From: Faecalicatena fissicatena
Lineage (GTDB): Bacteria > Bacillota > Clostridia > Lachnospirales > Lachnospiraceae
Assembly (NCBI GenBank): GCA_001028025.1
Contig: LDAQ01000086.1
Span: 1-64,000, forward strand
Length of the DNA stretch: 64,000 nucleotides
Direction of reading: 5' to 3'
In this document: in pieces, positions 33,680 to 42,834 of the stretch
Numbering within the stretch: position 1 is the first letter of the stretch
How the letters are laid out: each line of letters opens with the position of its first letter
Translations under genes and position numbers: made by a program
The notes under the pieces: model-generated
What the model was told of the DNA's origin: nothing
What the model saw: the letters and a program-made list of their open reading frames with translations, nothing else
The model's database searches: none

Positions 33680-34153
33680 CTATAATCCCATTTTTTTCTC
33701 CAGTTCTTTCCGGAACTGTTTTACCTTTCCAGGATCGCTTCCGCCGGAATTGATTCCTATTACGATCTCATCCTTTTGAATGACGGATGGGAAATAAAAA
33801 TCGCACAGGCTCCTGTCGTCTGCCACACTGAGCAGTATTCTCCTGCCGCCGGACCGTTCAAATTCTCTGCATTCCCCGGCTATGCTGTGATTGAGCTCTA
33901 TATTATTGGTGGCGGCCAGAACCATATCCGCTTCCTTGATATCACCGGGTCTGTACGTTCGGCGCTCACAGTGGATCTTCTCCTTAGCCGCAAGCTTTTC
34001 CATCGCCTCTGAGAATTCCGGAGCTATGACCGTTATGTCCGAGGCAAAGAGGGTAAGAGTTTCTGCCCTCCTGGCCGCGATCTTTCCGCCGCCCACAATG
34101 ACGATCTTCTTTTCCGACAGATCTACAAACATTGGGAAATACGCTTTCTCCAT
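33680..34153 (-). CDS. Precorrin-2 dehydrogenase (SirC/Met8-like)
   Basis: 157 residues forming the NAD-binding part of siroheme synthase: FPMFVDLSEKKIVIVGGGKIAARRAETL at the N-terminus (Rossmann GGGKIA), ATNNIELN, and later CDFYFPSVIQKDEIVIGINSGG, which carries the conserved substrate-site Asn-Ser-Gly. It oxidises precorrin-2 to sirohydrochlorin, the substrate of CbiK. The ATG at 34153 follows a GAGGGG site; an upstream in-frame TTG at 34174 is less likely. It lacks the longer C-terminal helical domain of Met8/CysG. Confidence 0.88.
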   Translation of the reverse strand: MEKAYFPMFVDLSEKKIVIVGGGKIAARRAETLTLFASDITVIAPEFSEAMEKLAAKEKIHCERRTYRPGDIKEADMVLAATNNIELNHSIAGECREFERSGGRRILLSVADDRSLCDFYFPSVIQKDEIVIGINSGGSDPGKVKQFRKELEKKMGL

Positions 34154-34180
34154 CTTTTCCCCCTCTTTCTTCAATCTTGA

Positions 34181-34816
34181 TCAGTCGAGCATATACAACA
34201 GAGCATTGCAAATGCATGCTGCGATGTTACTTCCGCCTTTTCTGCCCCTGGCTACTATAGACGGAGTGTCATTAAGCTCCAGAATTAATTCTTTTGACTG
34301 TACGACATTCACAAATCCGACCGGCACTGCAATGATCAGCTCCGGGCGCAGCTTCTTCTCCTGAACCATCTCATAAAGCTGCACCAGCGCAGTTGGTGCA
34401 TTTCCGATGGCAAAGATCAATTTTTCGTCCAGAGCGGCTGCCTTCTCCATGCTCGCTGTGGCACGGGTGGTCCCGTTTTCCTTTGCCGATCTGGCAATAT
34501 CCTCATCGGCCATAAAACAATAAACCTTACCTCCATATTTAGCCAGTTTCTTCTTGTTGATTCCTGCTTTTCCCATCTGTGTGTCTGTGACGATAGATGC
34601 CCCATTTTTTAAGGCCTCCAGTGCACGTTCCACAACGCCCTCTGAAAAGACCAGATTCTGCGCATAATCAAAATCAGCGCTGGTATGGATACAGCGTTTT
34701 ACGATCGGCTCCGTTCCCGGAATCAAAGGTGTCCCGCCCAGCTCTTCTGTAATGATTTCAAAACTTCTTGCCTCTATTTCTCCGGGCAGTACTTTCTCCA
34801 GATTTATATAATTCAT
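34181..34816 (-). CDS. cbiC: Cobalt-precorrin-8 methylmutase
   Basis: 211 residues with the family pattern: EIEARSFEII near the start, RCIHTSADFDYA containing the catalytic His, DTQMGKAGI, and GNAPTALVQLYEM, then PVGFVNVVQSKE. It moves the C-11 methyl to C-12, giving cobyrinate. The start at 34816 overlaps the upstream cobU stop by 4 bp (ATGA), which settles the start over the longer in-frame extension. It lies near the 3' end of the cobalamin operon. Confidence 0.94.
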   Translation of the reverse strand: MNYINLEKVLPGEIEARSFEIITEELGGTPLIPGTEPIVKRCIHTSADFDYAQNLVFSEGVVERALEALKNGASIVTDTQMGKAGINKKKLAKYGGKVYCFMADEDIARSAKENGTTRATASMEKAAALDEKLIFAIGNAPTALVQLYEMVQEKKLRPELIIAVPVGFVNVVQSKELILELNDTPSIVARGRKGGSNIAACICNALLYMLD

Positions 34817-35871
34817 GATTCTCTTTCTCCTTTCAGCAAAACCCCGATCCCACATATGACGCGGTCCACTCTGGAGGCATAAGCTGCCAGTTCTGTGCAG
34901 ATGCGCCCCGTTTTCTCTCTATAATCTCTCTCGAATGCATCGACGGGCACCAGCCCATATCCAATCTCCCTCGTAACAATCACAAGCTCCGGGTTGCGCC
35001 TGGCAATGGAATCTGCCAGCCCTTCCAGAGTGTCCCCGCTTTGCATTCTTCTTTTTATGTATTGTTCGAAATGAAAAATACCTCTGCAGGTGTACAGTGC
35101 TTCCAGCGGACAGTCGGCACCGTCGGCCCACTGTATGGTTCCATAAGTCTTTTCAGCAAAATTACGTTTTCCCTGATAAGCTCCGCCTATCACCATTTTC
35201 AGGGAGGCGGAGGACACGCTGCCTCCCTCCTTTGCTTCTTTCTGCATGATATTTCCCTTTCCCTCCTGTTTCAGATATTCCGGGATCTGCCCTTTTACAA
35301 AGGAAGGAATCCCATATACAACTTCTGCAACTCCATCCGCTTTTGCAGACATTCCCCGGTTAATCTTTGCAAGCATTTTTTTATATAATATCATCTCGCT
35401 GGAATCCTCGGCGGATTCGGAACAGATCTCATTGGTCACTACGACCAGATGGCGGCATTGCTTTCTCAGCTTCTCTATTCCTGAGAGTACGACCGCAGCC
35501 GTGTCATTTCCTGCACCTCCCGGTTCGTAGATTTCGTTTGCCACCAGATTGGACATGCACTCCAGCAGAACACTGGGCTTTCCCAGGTCTCCGGGACAGT
35601 CCGCCGCATCAGCACTCGGCAGCCCGCCATTCTCTGTCAGGGCATCCAGCCCCGTATAGCACTCTATTGTGGAGAAGCCTTTATTCATACGCATTTCACG
35701 GTGACGCCGGATCTTTCTCTTTGTCTCCTCCCCGTAAGGAACCATTGTCGCAATATAGATCAGGCTGTCCCCGGACTGATCTGTCCCGGAGACATCATGA
35801 TTCCGGCAGATCAGATCCTCTGCAAAAGCCGATTTCCCGCTGCCGCTGCCCCCCGTCACTACATAAAACAT
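34813..35871 (-). CDS. cobU: Adenosylcobinamide kinase/guanylyltransferase with a second CobU-like domain
   Basis: 352 residues, about twice a normal CobU (about 180). Residues 1-190 are a full CobU: P-loop GGSGSGKSAFAE, YIATMVPYGEETKRKIRRH with the guanylylated His region, and VVTNEICSE. After a linker a second P-loop-like GGAYQGKRNFAE opens a shorter domain that keeps the CobU tail (GYGLVPVDAFERDYREKTG, CTELAAYASRVDRVICGIG) but lacks the HRxxR segment. The ATG at 35871 has AAAGGAG 8 bp upstream. It phosphorylates and guanylylates adenosylcobinamide in nucleotide-loop assembly. The role of the second domain is unknown. Confidence 0.88.
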   Translation of the reverse strand: MFYVVTGGSGSGKSAFAEDLICRNHDVSGTDQSGDSLIYIATMVPYGEETKRKIRRHREMRMNKGFSTIECYTGLDALTENGGLPSADAADCPGDLGKPSVLLECMSNLVANEIYEPGGAGNDTAAVVLSGIEKLRKQCRHLVVVTNEICSESAEDSSEMILYKKMLAKINRGMSAKADGVAEVVYGIPSFVKGQIPEYLKQEGKGNIMQKEAKEGGSVSSASLKMVIGGAYQGKRNFAEKTYGTIQWADGADCPLEALYTCRGIFHFEQYIKRRMQSGDTLEGLADSIARRNPELVIVTREIGYGLVPVDAFERDYREKTGRICTELAAYASRVDRVICGIGVLLKGERES

Positions 35872-35982
35872 CGCTCTGCTCCTTTCGTGCTTTACTTGCA
35901 TTACTGTTCATTTCCTATCTCTAAAAGTCTGTCCGCTTCTCAGTAATTCCTGCCTTTGAATATCCCTGCTTATGAATATTTA

Positions 35983-37599
35983 CTATTTAACAACATCCGC
36001 ATACCGGTATTCCAAAGCACCGGTAGCAGGATTCTGTGTAACTTGGGTAATCTCCGGACGGATCAAATTACAGCTCTTCATGGAATACAACGGAATAATA
36101 TAGAACTCTTCCCCCACTGCCAGCTGCTCTGCCTCATGCATCAACTCCGCCCGCTTCTGCGGATCAGTCTCCGTATCAGACTGTGCTACCAGACTGTCAT
36201 ACTTTTCATTCTGAACACCGCTGCAGTTATAGGTTCCGTTAGAAAGCAGCATGGACAGGTACGTATAAGGATCCGCAAAGTCTGCAGTCCAGTTCATTCT
36301 GCACAGGTCAAAATTGCCTGCCCGGCGTTCCGTGTAATTCACCTGCAGTTCCTGGGCATTGAGTTCGATGTCAATGTTCAGGTTCTTTTTCAGCTGTTCC
36401 TTGAAAACCTGAGCCGTATCAGAGTCCATTTCAAGTGAAGGATAATTATAAGTCAGCTTCGGGAAGCCCTCTCCATTTGGATATCCTGCTTCCGCAAGCA
36501 GTTTCCTGGCTTCTTCCAGATTTTCCTCAAAGGGCGGTTCTGCTCCGTCCACAAAATATTCACCGGTGGTTTTATCCTTCATATACTTTGCAATAAAATT
36601 CACGGTAGGTTCTGTATCCTCTCCCACGATCTGGCAGAGCTCCTCCCGGTTGATTGCAAGGTTGATTGCCTTCCTCACCCTCACATCGTCCAGCGGTTCT
36701 ACATTCAGGTTCGGATAGATATATCTGGTAGCAATTGTATCCGTGATCACCAGATCATCCTTTCCTTCGTACAGTTCCATCACAGAGGACTGGAGAGACG
36801 GGGCAACATCTACCTCACCTGTCTCATACGCATTTGCCATAGACTGCGTGTCATCAAAGAAACGGTAGGTAATTTTGTCCAGTTTCACCTGGTCGGCATT
36901 CCAGTATTCCGGATTCTTTTCCAGGACAAAATATTGCTCTGCCACATATTCAGTTAAATGAAACGGGCCATTGGATACGCTGGTTGCCGGATCCTTGTCC
37001 CATCCGCTGTCCACAGAGTCCGCATATTTTGTACAGGACGGTGTGTAGACCGGAAGCCGCAGCAGATCCAGAAAATATACACAGGGTTTTTCCAGTGTAA
37101 ATATGAGCGTATCGTCATCCGGCGTTTCCACGCCCAGACTGTCCGCATCCGCTTCCCCATTGTAAATAGCTTCCGCATTTTTAATAGGGAACAGGTAATT
37201 GGCATATCCATTGCCACTTTTTGGATCCAGAGACCTGACCATCGTGTTTAGAAAATCCGCACTTGTTACAGGAGTTCCGTCTGACCAGGCAGCTTCTTTG
37301 CGCAGATGGAAGGTCCAGACCGTGGAATCGTCATTGACTTCATAGGATTCAGCCGCCCGGTACTCGATCTCACCGTCTTCATTGTAAGTCAGCAGCTCGT
37401 CCAGTGCGGAAACCGAATATGCAAGATAGGTCAGAGCGATCATTCCCGCCGGATCAAGCCCCCCTGTTTCGCTGTTCGTGGCCACAACGATCTCCTTACT
37501 CTCTTTTGTTTTCTCCTCTTTTCCCTTGCCGCCGCATCCGCCCAGTACAAATGTGCCGATCAGGGACACGGTCAATAGAACACTCAGTATTTTTTTCAT
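35983..37599 (-). CDS. OppA/DppA-type solute-binding lipoprotein
   Basis: 538 residues. Lipoprotein signal ending FVLGGC (Cys about residue 22), then the family 5 binding-protein fold: a TSADFLNTMVRSLDP region, VSNGPFHLTEYV, and CRMNWTADFADPYTYLSML, the OppA-type peptide-binding hallmark. It belongs with the permeases and fused ATPase encoded just upstream. Peptides are the default ligand; its place inside the cobalamin operon makes a metal chelate or corrinoid precursor possible but unproven. Confidence 0.9.
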   Translation of the reverse strand: MKKILSVLLTVSLIGTFVLGGCGGKGKEEKTKESKEIVVATNSETGGLDPAGMIALTYLAYSVSALDELLTYNEDGEIEYRAAESYEVNDDSTVWTFHLRKEAAWSDGTPVTSADFLNTMVRSLDPKSGNGYANYLFPIKNAEAIYNGEADADSLGVETPDDDTLIFTLEKPCVYFLDLLRLPVYTPSCTKYADSVDSGWDKDPATSVSNGPFHLTEYVAEQYFVLEKNPEYWNADQVKLDKITYRFFDDTQSMANAYETGEVDVAPSLQSSVMELYEGKDDLVITDTIATRYIYPNLNVEPLDDVRVRKAINLAINREELCQIVGEDTEPTVNFIAKYMKDKTTGEYFVDGAEPPFEENLEEARKLLAEAGYPNGEGFPKLTYNYPSLEMDSDTAQVFKEQLKKNLNIDIELNAQELQVNYTERRAGNFDLCRMNWTADFADPYTYLSMLLSNGTYNCSGVQNEKYDSLVAQSDTETDPQKRAELMHEAEQLAVGEEFYIIPLYSMKSCNLIRPEITQVTQNPATGALEYRYADVVK

Positions 37600-37609
37600 G
37601 CTTTTCTCC

Positions 37610-39451
37610 TTAAATCTGTGATGTCATCTTATAATCATTGCTTCTTCTGCCGGTGTATTCTTCTGAATACAGGAAACAGGCAACCTTTCTGTCACCAAAA
37701 CAGTAGGTCTTTGGCCTGTCTGCATGGCAGCACTCCATGGCATATCCGCATCTGGAGGCAAAGGGGCAGCCCGTATCGTATTGTACCTCTTTTTCCTGTT
37801 CTCCGCCGGCCGCCATTTTCCGCCGCCTTCTCGCCGTCCGCGGATCCGGTGTCAGTATTGCCGACAGCAGTGCTTTCGTATAGGGATGCCAGGGATCTTC
37901 ATAGACGGACTCTGTAGCCCCGGATTCTACAATGCTTCCGGCGTACATAACCCCGAGTCTCTGGCTGATTCTTTTTACCACATTTAAATCATGAGAAATA
38001 AACAGGTAGGACACTTTTGTTTCCCTCTGAATCTGCTCCAGCAGCTCCAGTATCTGCTCCTGGATCGAAACATCCAGCGCAGAAACCGGCTCGTCACATA
38101 CGATCAGCTCCGGCCTCAGCATCAAAGCCCTTGCAATCCCGATACGCTGGCGCTGGCCCCCTGAAAAAGCCCGTGGATATTTACCGGCATCTTCCGGGGG
38201 AAGTCCGGCCATTTTCATAATCTCCGTCACCTTTTCTTTTCGGATTTCCGGAGAATCCGATGTATTCAGAAGCAGAGGCTCTTCCAGTGTCTCCCGGATT
38301 GTCATTCTCGGATTCAGCGACGCATAGGGGTCCTGGAATACCATCTGAATCTGGCGCTGCATCCCCACCAGCTCTTCTCCGTGGTAAAGCACAGCGCCCC
38401 CGGAAGGAGCATGGACTCCGGTTATCATTTTGGCGACTGTCGTTTTTCCGCATCCGCTCTCTCCGACCAGCCCGTATGTCTCCCCCTTATATAACTCAAA
38501 GGAGACATCTCTCACTGCTTCAAATTTCTTCTGATCCAAGTTTCTTCTTCCGCTGTGGTAACTCTTTGTCACATTCTTAAGGGTGAGAAGCGCCTCACCT
38601 GATATCTTTTTTTCTGTCAGAGCACACAGGCCCGATGCCCGCTCGATCAGAAGCCGTGTATATTCCTGGCGGGGATCATAAAAAATCTCCTCCACCGTGC
38701 CTTCCTCTACCATCTTTCCGTTCTGCATGACAAGAACCCGCTGGCAGACCGATGCGATTACCCCAAGATCATGGCTCACAAGCAGAATCGCCGTCGCCGT
38801 CTCCTCGGCAATCCTGGCCAGCAGCTTAAGGATCTGGCCCTGGACCGTCACGTCCAGCGCCGTAGTTGGCTCATCGGCAATCAGCAGCTTCGGTTCACAC
38901 GCCAGTGCGATTGCGATTGCCGCGCGCTGGCGCATCCCGCCTGACATTTCAAAAGGATACTTGTCCAGGCTCTCTTTTGGACGCCGCAGCCCTGCCATAT
39001 CCAGCAGTTCCGCAGCTCTTACCTTTGCCTGTGCCCGGCTGCAGTTTTTATTGTGGACACGCACCGCTTCCGTGATCTGCCTGCCGATCTTTACCGTCGG
39101 GTTCAGATAAGACAGCGGATCCTGAAACACCATGGCAATCTGACTGCCGCGGATTTGCTGCATCTTTTTCTCGTAGGCCTTCTGTTCCTGCTTCTGGGGC
39201 CTGCCGTCTCTGTAAGGGGGAGGCGCAATCGAGTCTCCGTTCAGAAGCATTTTCCCGCTCATCACCTCCGCACGTTCGGGAAGCAGTCCCAGGACCGCCT
39301 GCATGGCAGTACTCTTCCCTGAGCCTGACTCCCCCACGATTCCCACGATCTCTCCAGGAGCGATCTCAAGGCTAAGTCCGCTCACAGTCTCGCCTTTTGC
39401 ATGTCTGTCATGAAATTGTACGCTTAAATCCTGTACACTCAATACATTCAT
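37610..39451 (-). CDS. Fused double ATPase of an Opp/Dpp-type ABC transporter (DppD-DppF fusion)
   Basis: 613 residues with two complete ABC domains. The first has Walker A GESGSGKST, signature MSGGMRQR and Walker B LLIADEPTTALD. The second has GESGCGKTT, FSGGQRQR and LIVCDEPVSALD, and ends in the oligopeptide-transporter C-terminal motif with PFASRCGYAMECC. Normally two separate subunits, here one chain. The ATG at 39451 lies 5 bp past the permease stop with GAGGAAGG upstream. It powers the dppBC-like permeases. Confidence 0.92.
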   Translation of the reverse strand: MNVLSVQDLSVQFHDRHAKGETVSGLSLEIAPGEIVGIVGESGSGKSTAMQAVLGLLPERAEVMSGKMLLNGDSIAPPPYRDGRPQKQEQKAYEKKMQQIRGSQIAMVFQDPLSYLNPTVKIGRQITEAVRVHNKNCSRAQAKVRAAELLDMAGLRRPKESLDKYPFEMSGGMRQRAAIAIALACEPKLLIADEPTTALDVTVQGQILKLLARIAEETATAILLVSHDLGVIASVCQRVLVMQNGKMVEEGTVEEIFYDPRQEYTRLLIERASGLCALTEKKISGEALLTLKNVTKSYHSGRRNLDQKKFEAVRDVSFELYKGETYGLVGESGCGKTTVAKMITGVHAPSGGAVLYHGEELVGMQRQIQMVFQDPYASLNPRMTIRETLEEPLLLNTSDSPEIRKEKVTEIMKMAGLPPEDAGKYPRAFSGGQRQRIGIARALMLRPELIVCDEPVSALDVSIQEQILELLEQIQRETKVSYLFISHDLNVVKRISQRLGVMYAGSIVESGATESVYEDPWHPYTKALLSAILTPDPRTARRRRKMAAGGEQEKEVQYDTGCPFASRCGYAMECCHADRPKTYCFGDRKVACFLYSEEYTGRRSNDYKMTSQI

Positions 39452-39458
39452 TTTCCCA

Positions 39459-40340
39459 TTAACCTTCCTCTTCCAGACGGGACGCCCGCTCAAGCCCTGC
39501 CCCAATCAGATTTACAGATAATATCAAAATACACAGCACTACGATGGGATAAAACATCTGGGACGGATAGACCTGCATCTGGCTCCTCGCATCCTGTATC
39601 AATGTCCCCAGACTCGCCACTGGCGCGGCGATGCCTACGCCCACAAAGCTCAGGAACGCCTCTGTAAAGATCGCCTTTGGTATCTGGAAGGTGATGTTTA
39701 CGATCACCGGTCCCGCCGCGTTCGGAAGCAGATGTTTTCTCAGGATTCTTACAGTGCCCGCTCCTGCCATCCTGGCCGCAACACAGAACTCCCGCTCTTT
39801 CAGCCGCATGATCTCTCCCCGGACGATCCTTGCCAGGTCAATCCAGCCGGATATGCAGATACCAAGCAAAATACTGCCCACATTCGCGCCCAGCACAAGC
39901 ATAATAAGAATGACATACAAAAGGGAGGGAATTGCATCAATTACATCCGCAAGCCTCATCATCAGCATGTCCGTTTTCTGGCCCGCATATCCCGCAATAC
40001 TTCCATACAGGATACCGATCACTCCGCAGAACAGGGCGCTTCCAGCACCCACAAGGAGGCTGATTCTTGTGCCGTACCACACTCTGACGAAAATATCCCT
40101 GCCAAATTTGTCCGTCCCGAACAGATGCTGCAGGGAGGAACCGGCGTTTTGAATCTCCACATTCTGTGTTTCATATGAATAGGGTGACAATACCGGCACA
40201 AGGATGGCCAGCAGAATCAGTACTGCCAACAGAATACCGCCGGTCAACACATAAGGATTTCTCTTCCGCTGGTATCCTCCCGCAGAAACATCCGTGGGAC
40301 AGACGCCGCGGGATCTTCTCTGGTAAATCGCTTTTTTCAT
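39459..40340 (-). CDS. Opp/Dpp-type ABC transporter permease (DppC-like)
   Basis: 293 residues with a basic cytoplasmic N-terminus, one early membrane segment and a periplasmic loop with HLFGTDKFGRDIFVRVWYG, the DppC/OppC signature. Five further helices and the EAA loop (FCVAARMAGAGTVRILRKHLLPN) follow. The start at 40340 overlaps the DppB-like gene by 4 bp (ATGA), so longer in-frame starts are rejected. It is a membrane subunit of the transporter embedded in the cobalamin cluster. Confidence 0.92.
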   Translation of the reverse strand: MKKAIYQRRSRGVCPTDVSAGGYQRKRNPYVLTGGILLAVLILLAILVPVLSPYSYETQNVEIQNAGSSLQHLFGTDKFGRDIFVRVWYGTRISLLVGAGSALFCGVIGILYGSIAGYAGQKTDMLMMRLADVIDAIPSLLYVILIMLVLGANVGSILLGICISGWIDLARIVRGEIMRLKEREFCVAARMAGAGTVRILRKHLLPNAAGPVIVNITFQIPKAIFTEAFLSFVGVGIAAPVASLGTLIQDARSQMQVYPSQMFYPIVVLCILILSVNLIGAGLERASRLEEEG

Positions 40341-41257
40341 CGGCAGGCCCTCCTTACACGGGGATCCAGCCATGCACACATAAGATCCGTTAGAAGATTG
40401 ATACCGATCACTACAATTCCCATAAATACAGTCAGTCCCATGATCAGCGTATAATCCCGGTTTCCTATGGAATTCACGAATTCCCGTCCCAGTCCCGGTA
40501 TGGTAAATATGCTCTCAACCACAAAACTTCCGGTCAGCAGAAATGCCGCCGCAGGCCCGATGTAATTCAGCACCGGAATCCAGGCATTTTTCAGAATATG
40601 GGTCAGGGCCGTCCTGCCCGGTTTCAGCCCCTTAGCCTTTGCCAGCACGACATAGTCCTTCTGCATTTCCTCCCGGAAAGTGTTCTGCATCAGCCGTGCG
40701 ATGACCGCCGTCGGATAGACTGCCAGTGAAATCACAGGCAGGATATAATTCTGCGGACCTGCCAGGCCTGCAATGGGGAGGAGCTTCAGCTTCACTCCAA
40801 AGAAAAACATCAAGAGCAGGGCAATGACGAAATTGGGGATCCCTGTTCCCAGTATAGTACCCAGAAAGATGCCGCCCCTCACGGCCTTTTTGCCGGAGGA
40901 TGCCTGCCAGATGCCAAGCAGTGTACCGAACACCGCGGCCGTCAGTATCGCAAGCCCGCCAAGGGCCGCTGTCATGGGCCAGGCGCGGCGGATCACTTCC
41001 ACCACGGTCACTCCCGGCTTCTTAAACGAAACACCCAGATCACCCTTTAAAAGATTGCCCAGATACAACCTGTATTGCTCTGTCATAGGCCTGTCCAGCC
41101 CGTATTCCTCTTCCATAGATTTCAGGACATCCTCGGACACATTACCGCTTTGAAACGGACTTCCCGGCATTAGACGGGTCAGGAAAAACGCGGCAGTCAC
41201 AAGCACGAAAAGAGAAAGGATCCCAATTAATATCCGCTTACCTGTATATTTCAGCAT
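40337..41257 (-). CDS. Opp/Dpp-type ABC transporter permease (DppB-like)
   Basis: 306 residues starting MLKYTGKRILIGILSL, the usual DppB opening, with AAAGGAGG 9 bp before the ATG at 41257. Six helices; conserved FFLTRLMPGSPF and EEYGLDRP near the N-terminus, an EAA loop DYVVLAKAKGLKPGRTALTH, and the tail ESIFTIPGLGREFVNSI. It is the first gene of the transporter set (B, C, fused D/F, A). It lies 37 bp after the cobA-hemD gene in the same direction. Confidence 0.92.
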   Translation of the reverse strand: MLKYTGKRILIGILSLFVLVTAAFFLTRLMPGSPFQSGNVSEDVLKSMEEEYGLDRPMTEQYRLYLGNLLKGDLGVSFKKPGVTVVEVIRRAWPMTAALGGLAILTAAVFGTLLGIWQASSGKKAVRGGIFLGTILGTGIPNFVIALLLMFFFGVKLKLLPIAGLAGPQNYILPVISLAVYPTAVIARLMQNTFREEMQKDYVVLAKAKGLKPGRTALTHILKNAWIPVLNYIGPAAAFLLTGSFVVESIFTIPGLGREFVNSIGNRDYTLIMGLTVFMGIVVIGINLLTDLMCAWLDPRVRRACR

Positions 41258-41294
41258 CTGAACTTCCTCCTTTCGTACTGCAGCTCTGTTCTTA

Positions 41295-42833
41295 TTATTC
41301 TTTTTTGCCCAATTCCTCAATGATCAGATCGGTCAGGCTGTCGATGGAGGCTTTTTCTGCGATCCGGATCTGCATGTTGTATTTTGCCGCCTCGGCCGCC
41401 GTCTGTTCTCCGATACAGACAGCCAATATATGACTGTAGTCCTTAAGCTCCATGGCATTCACAAAACCACGGACCGTGGAAGCGCTTGTAAATGTCACCG
41501 CATCAATCTCTCCATCCTCAAAAAGGCCGGTGATTTTCTCCCGTATATGGCTGTGTGTCTTATAAAGCGTCTCATAAAGCGCAATGTCTTCCACCTCAAG
41601 CCCCGCCTCTTTTAACGGCGGAAGCAGTTCCTCTGAACCAATCTTAGCACGGACAACCGTCACAAAACTACCCGGTTCTGCCGCCTCTGCCAGTGCTTTT
41701 CCCAGGCTGCCCGCACAATAGACCTCCGGCACCAGATCCGGGAACAGGCCGTAACCCTGGAGTGCCTTTTCTGTGGCGCTTCCAATGGCGGCAATCCGGA
41801 TGTCTGCAGGTCTCTTAAACAGGTGCCGCACATCTGTTTTCATTTCCGCCAGCTGTCCGAAAAAGACTTCTGCACCGATGGGACTTGTAAATACAAGCCA
41901 TTCTTCTTTGGCACGGGTTCCGAACTTCTCCAGAGCCTCCTTCAGAACCGGATTGGGAGAGACCGTTTCCGTCACAATGGACGGAAGTTCTATCACCTGT
42001 GCCCCCAGTCCGCGCAGCTTTGCCGCCAGTCTGGAGCTGTTCTGTTTTGGCCTTGTTATGAGGATCTGACGTCCGCCAAGCCACCGGTCCTCCGCCCAGT
42101 GGAACGTATCTGCCAGCCCGCAGACCTCTCCCACCAGAATAATGGCCGGTGTGCCGATTCCTGCTTCTTTTGCCGCTGCTGGTAGCATGGACACGGTAGA
42201 GATTACCCGCCGCTGTGCAGCGAGGGTTCCTTTTTCCAATACCGCCGCAGGTGTATTATCATCCATTCCTGCATCCCGAAGCCCTTTCAGTATGGTTTCC
42301 ATAGAGGCAATTCCCATCAGAAATACGAGTGTTCCTCCAAGTCCTACCAGAGAAGGATAATCGATTCTGCTGGTTCCGTCTTTTCGCGGATGTCCCGTAA
42401 TGACATGAAAGGAAGAAGTATAGTCTCTGTGTGTAATCGGAATTCCCGCATAGGCAGGCACTGCTGCAGCAGAGGTCACGCCCGGGACCACCTCAAAGGG
42501 AATCCCGTTTTCTTTCAGAAGCTCCAGTTCTTCACCGCCGCGCCCGAATATAAACGGGTCTCCGCCTTTCAGCCTCAGCACTTTTTTACCTTTCTGTGCC
42601 TCCTCAAGCAGTATCTGATTGATGCCCTCCTGAGGAACCAGATGATGTCCGGAGCGTTTTCCTACATGTATCAATTCCTTTTCGTCCGGTATCTGGCTCA
42701 GGATCTCTGCGCTGATCAGCGCATCATATACGATCACATCCGCCTCTTCCATCAGCTGCTTTGTCTTTACAGTCAAAAGCCCTGCATCACCCGGACCGGC
42801 GCCAGCCAGCCAGACCTTCCCGCTCTTTTCCAT
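41295..42833 (-). CDS. cobA-hemD: Fused uroporphyrinogen-III methyltransferase / uroporphyrinogen-III synthase
   Basis: 512 residues. Residues 1-245 are the SUMT methylase (LAGAGPGDAGLLTVKTKQ; GGDPFIFGRGGEE; GVTSAAAVPAYAGIPITHR; FLMGIASME). Residues about 255-512 are HemD (ITRPKQNSSRLAAKL; VFTSPIGAEVFF; TFTSASTVRGFV). It closes hydroxymethylbilane to uroporphyrinogen III and then methylates it twice to precorrin-2. This fusion is common in Clostridia. It begins 1 bp after hemC, so the branch point to corrins is encoded as a unit. Confidence 0.95.
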   Translation of the reverse strand: MEKSGKVWLAGAGPGDAGLLTVKTKQLMEEADVIVYDALISAEILSQIPDEKELIHVGKRSGHHLVPQEGINQILLEEAQKGKKVLRLKGGDPFIFGRGGEELELLKENGIPFEVVPGVTSAAAVPAYAGIPITHRDYTSSFHVITGHPRKDGTSRIDYPSLVGLGGTLVFLMGIASMETILKGLRDAGMDDNTPAAVLEKGTLAAQRRVISTVSMLPAAAKEAGIGTPAIILVGEVCGLADTFHWAEDRWLGGRQILITRPKQNSSRLAAKLRGLGAQVIELPSIVTETVSPNPVLKEALEKFGTRAKEEWLVFTSPIGAEVFFGQLAEMKTDVRHLFKRPADIRIAAIGSATEKALQGYGLFPDLVPEVYCAGSLGKALAEAAEPGSFVTVVRAKIGSEELLPPLKEAGLEVEDIALYETLYKTHSHIREKITGLFEDGEIDAVTFTSASTVRGFVNAMELKDYSHILAVCIGEQTAAEAAKYNMQIRIAEKASIDSLTDLIIEELGKKE

Positions 42834-42834
42834 C

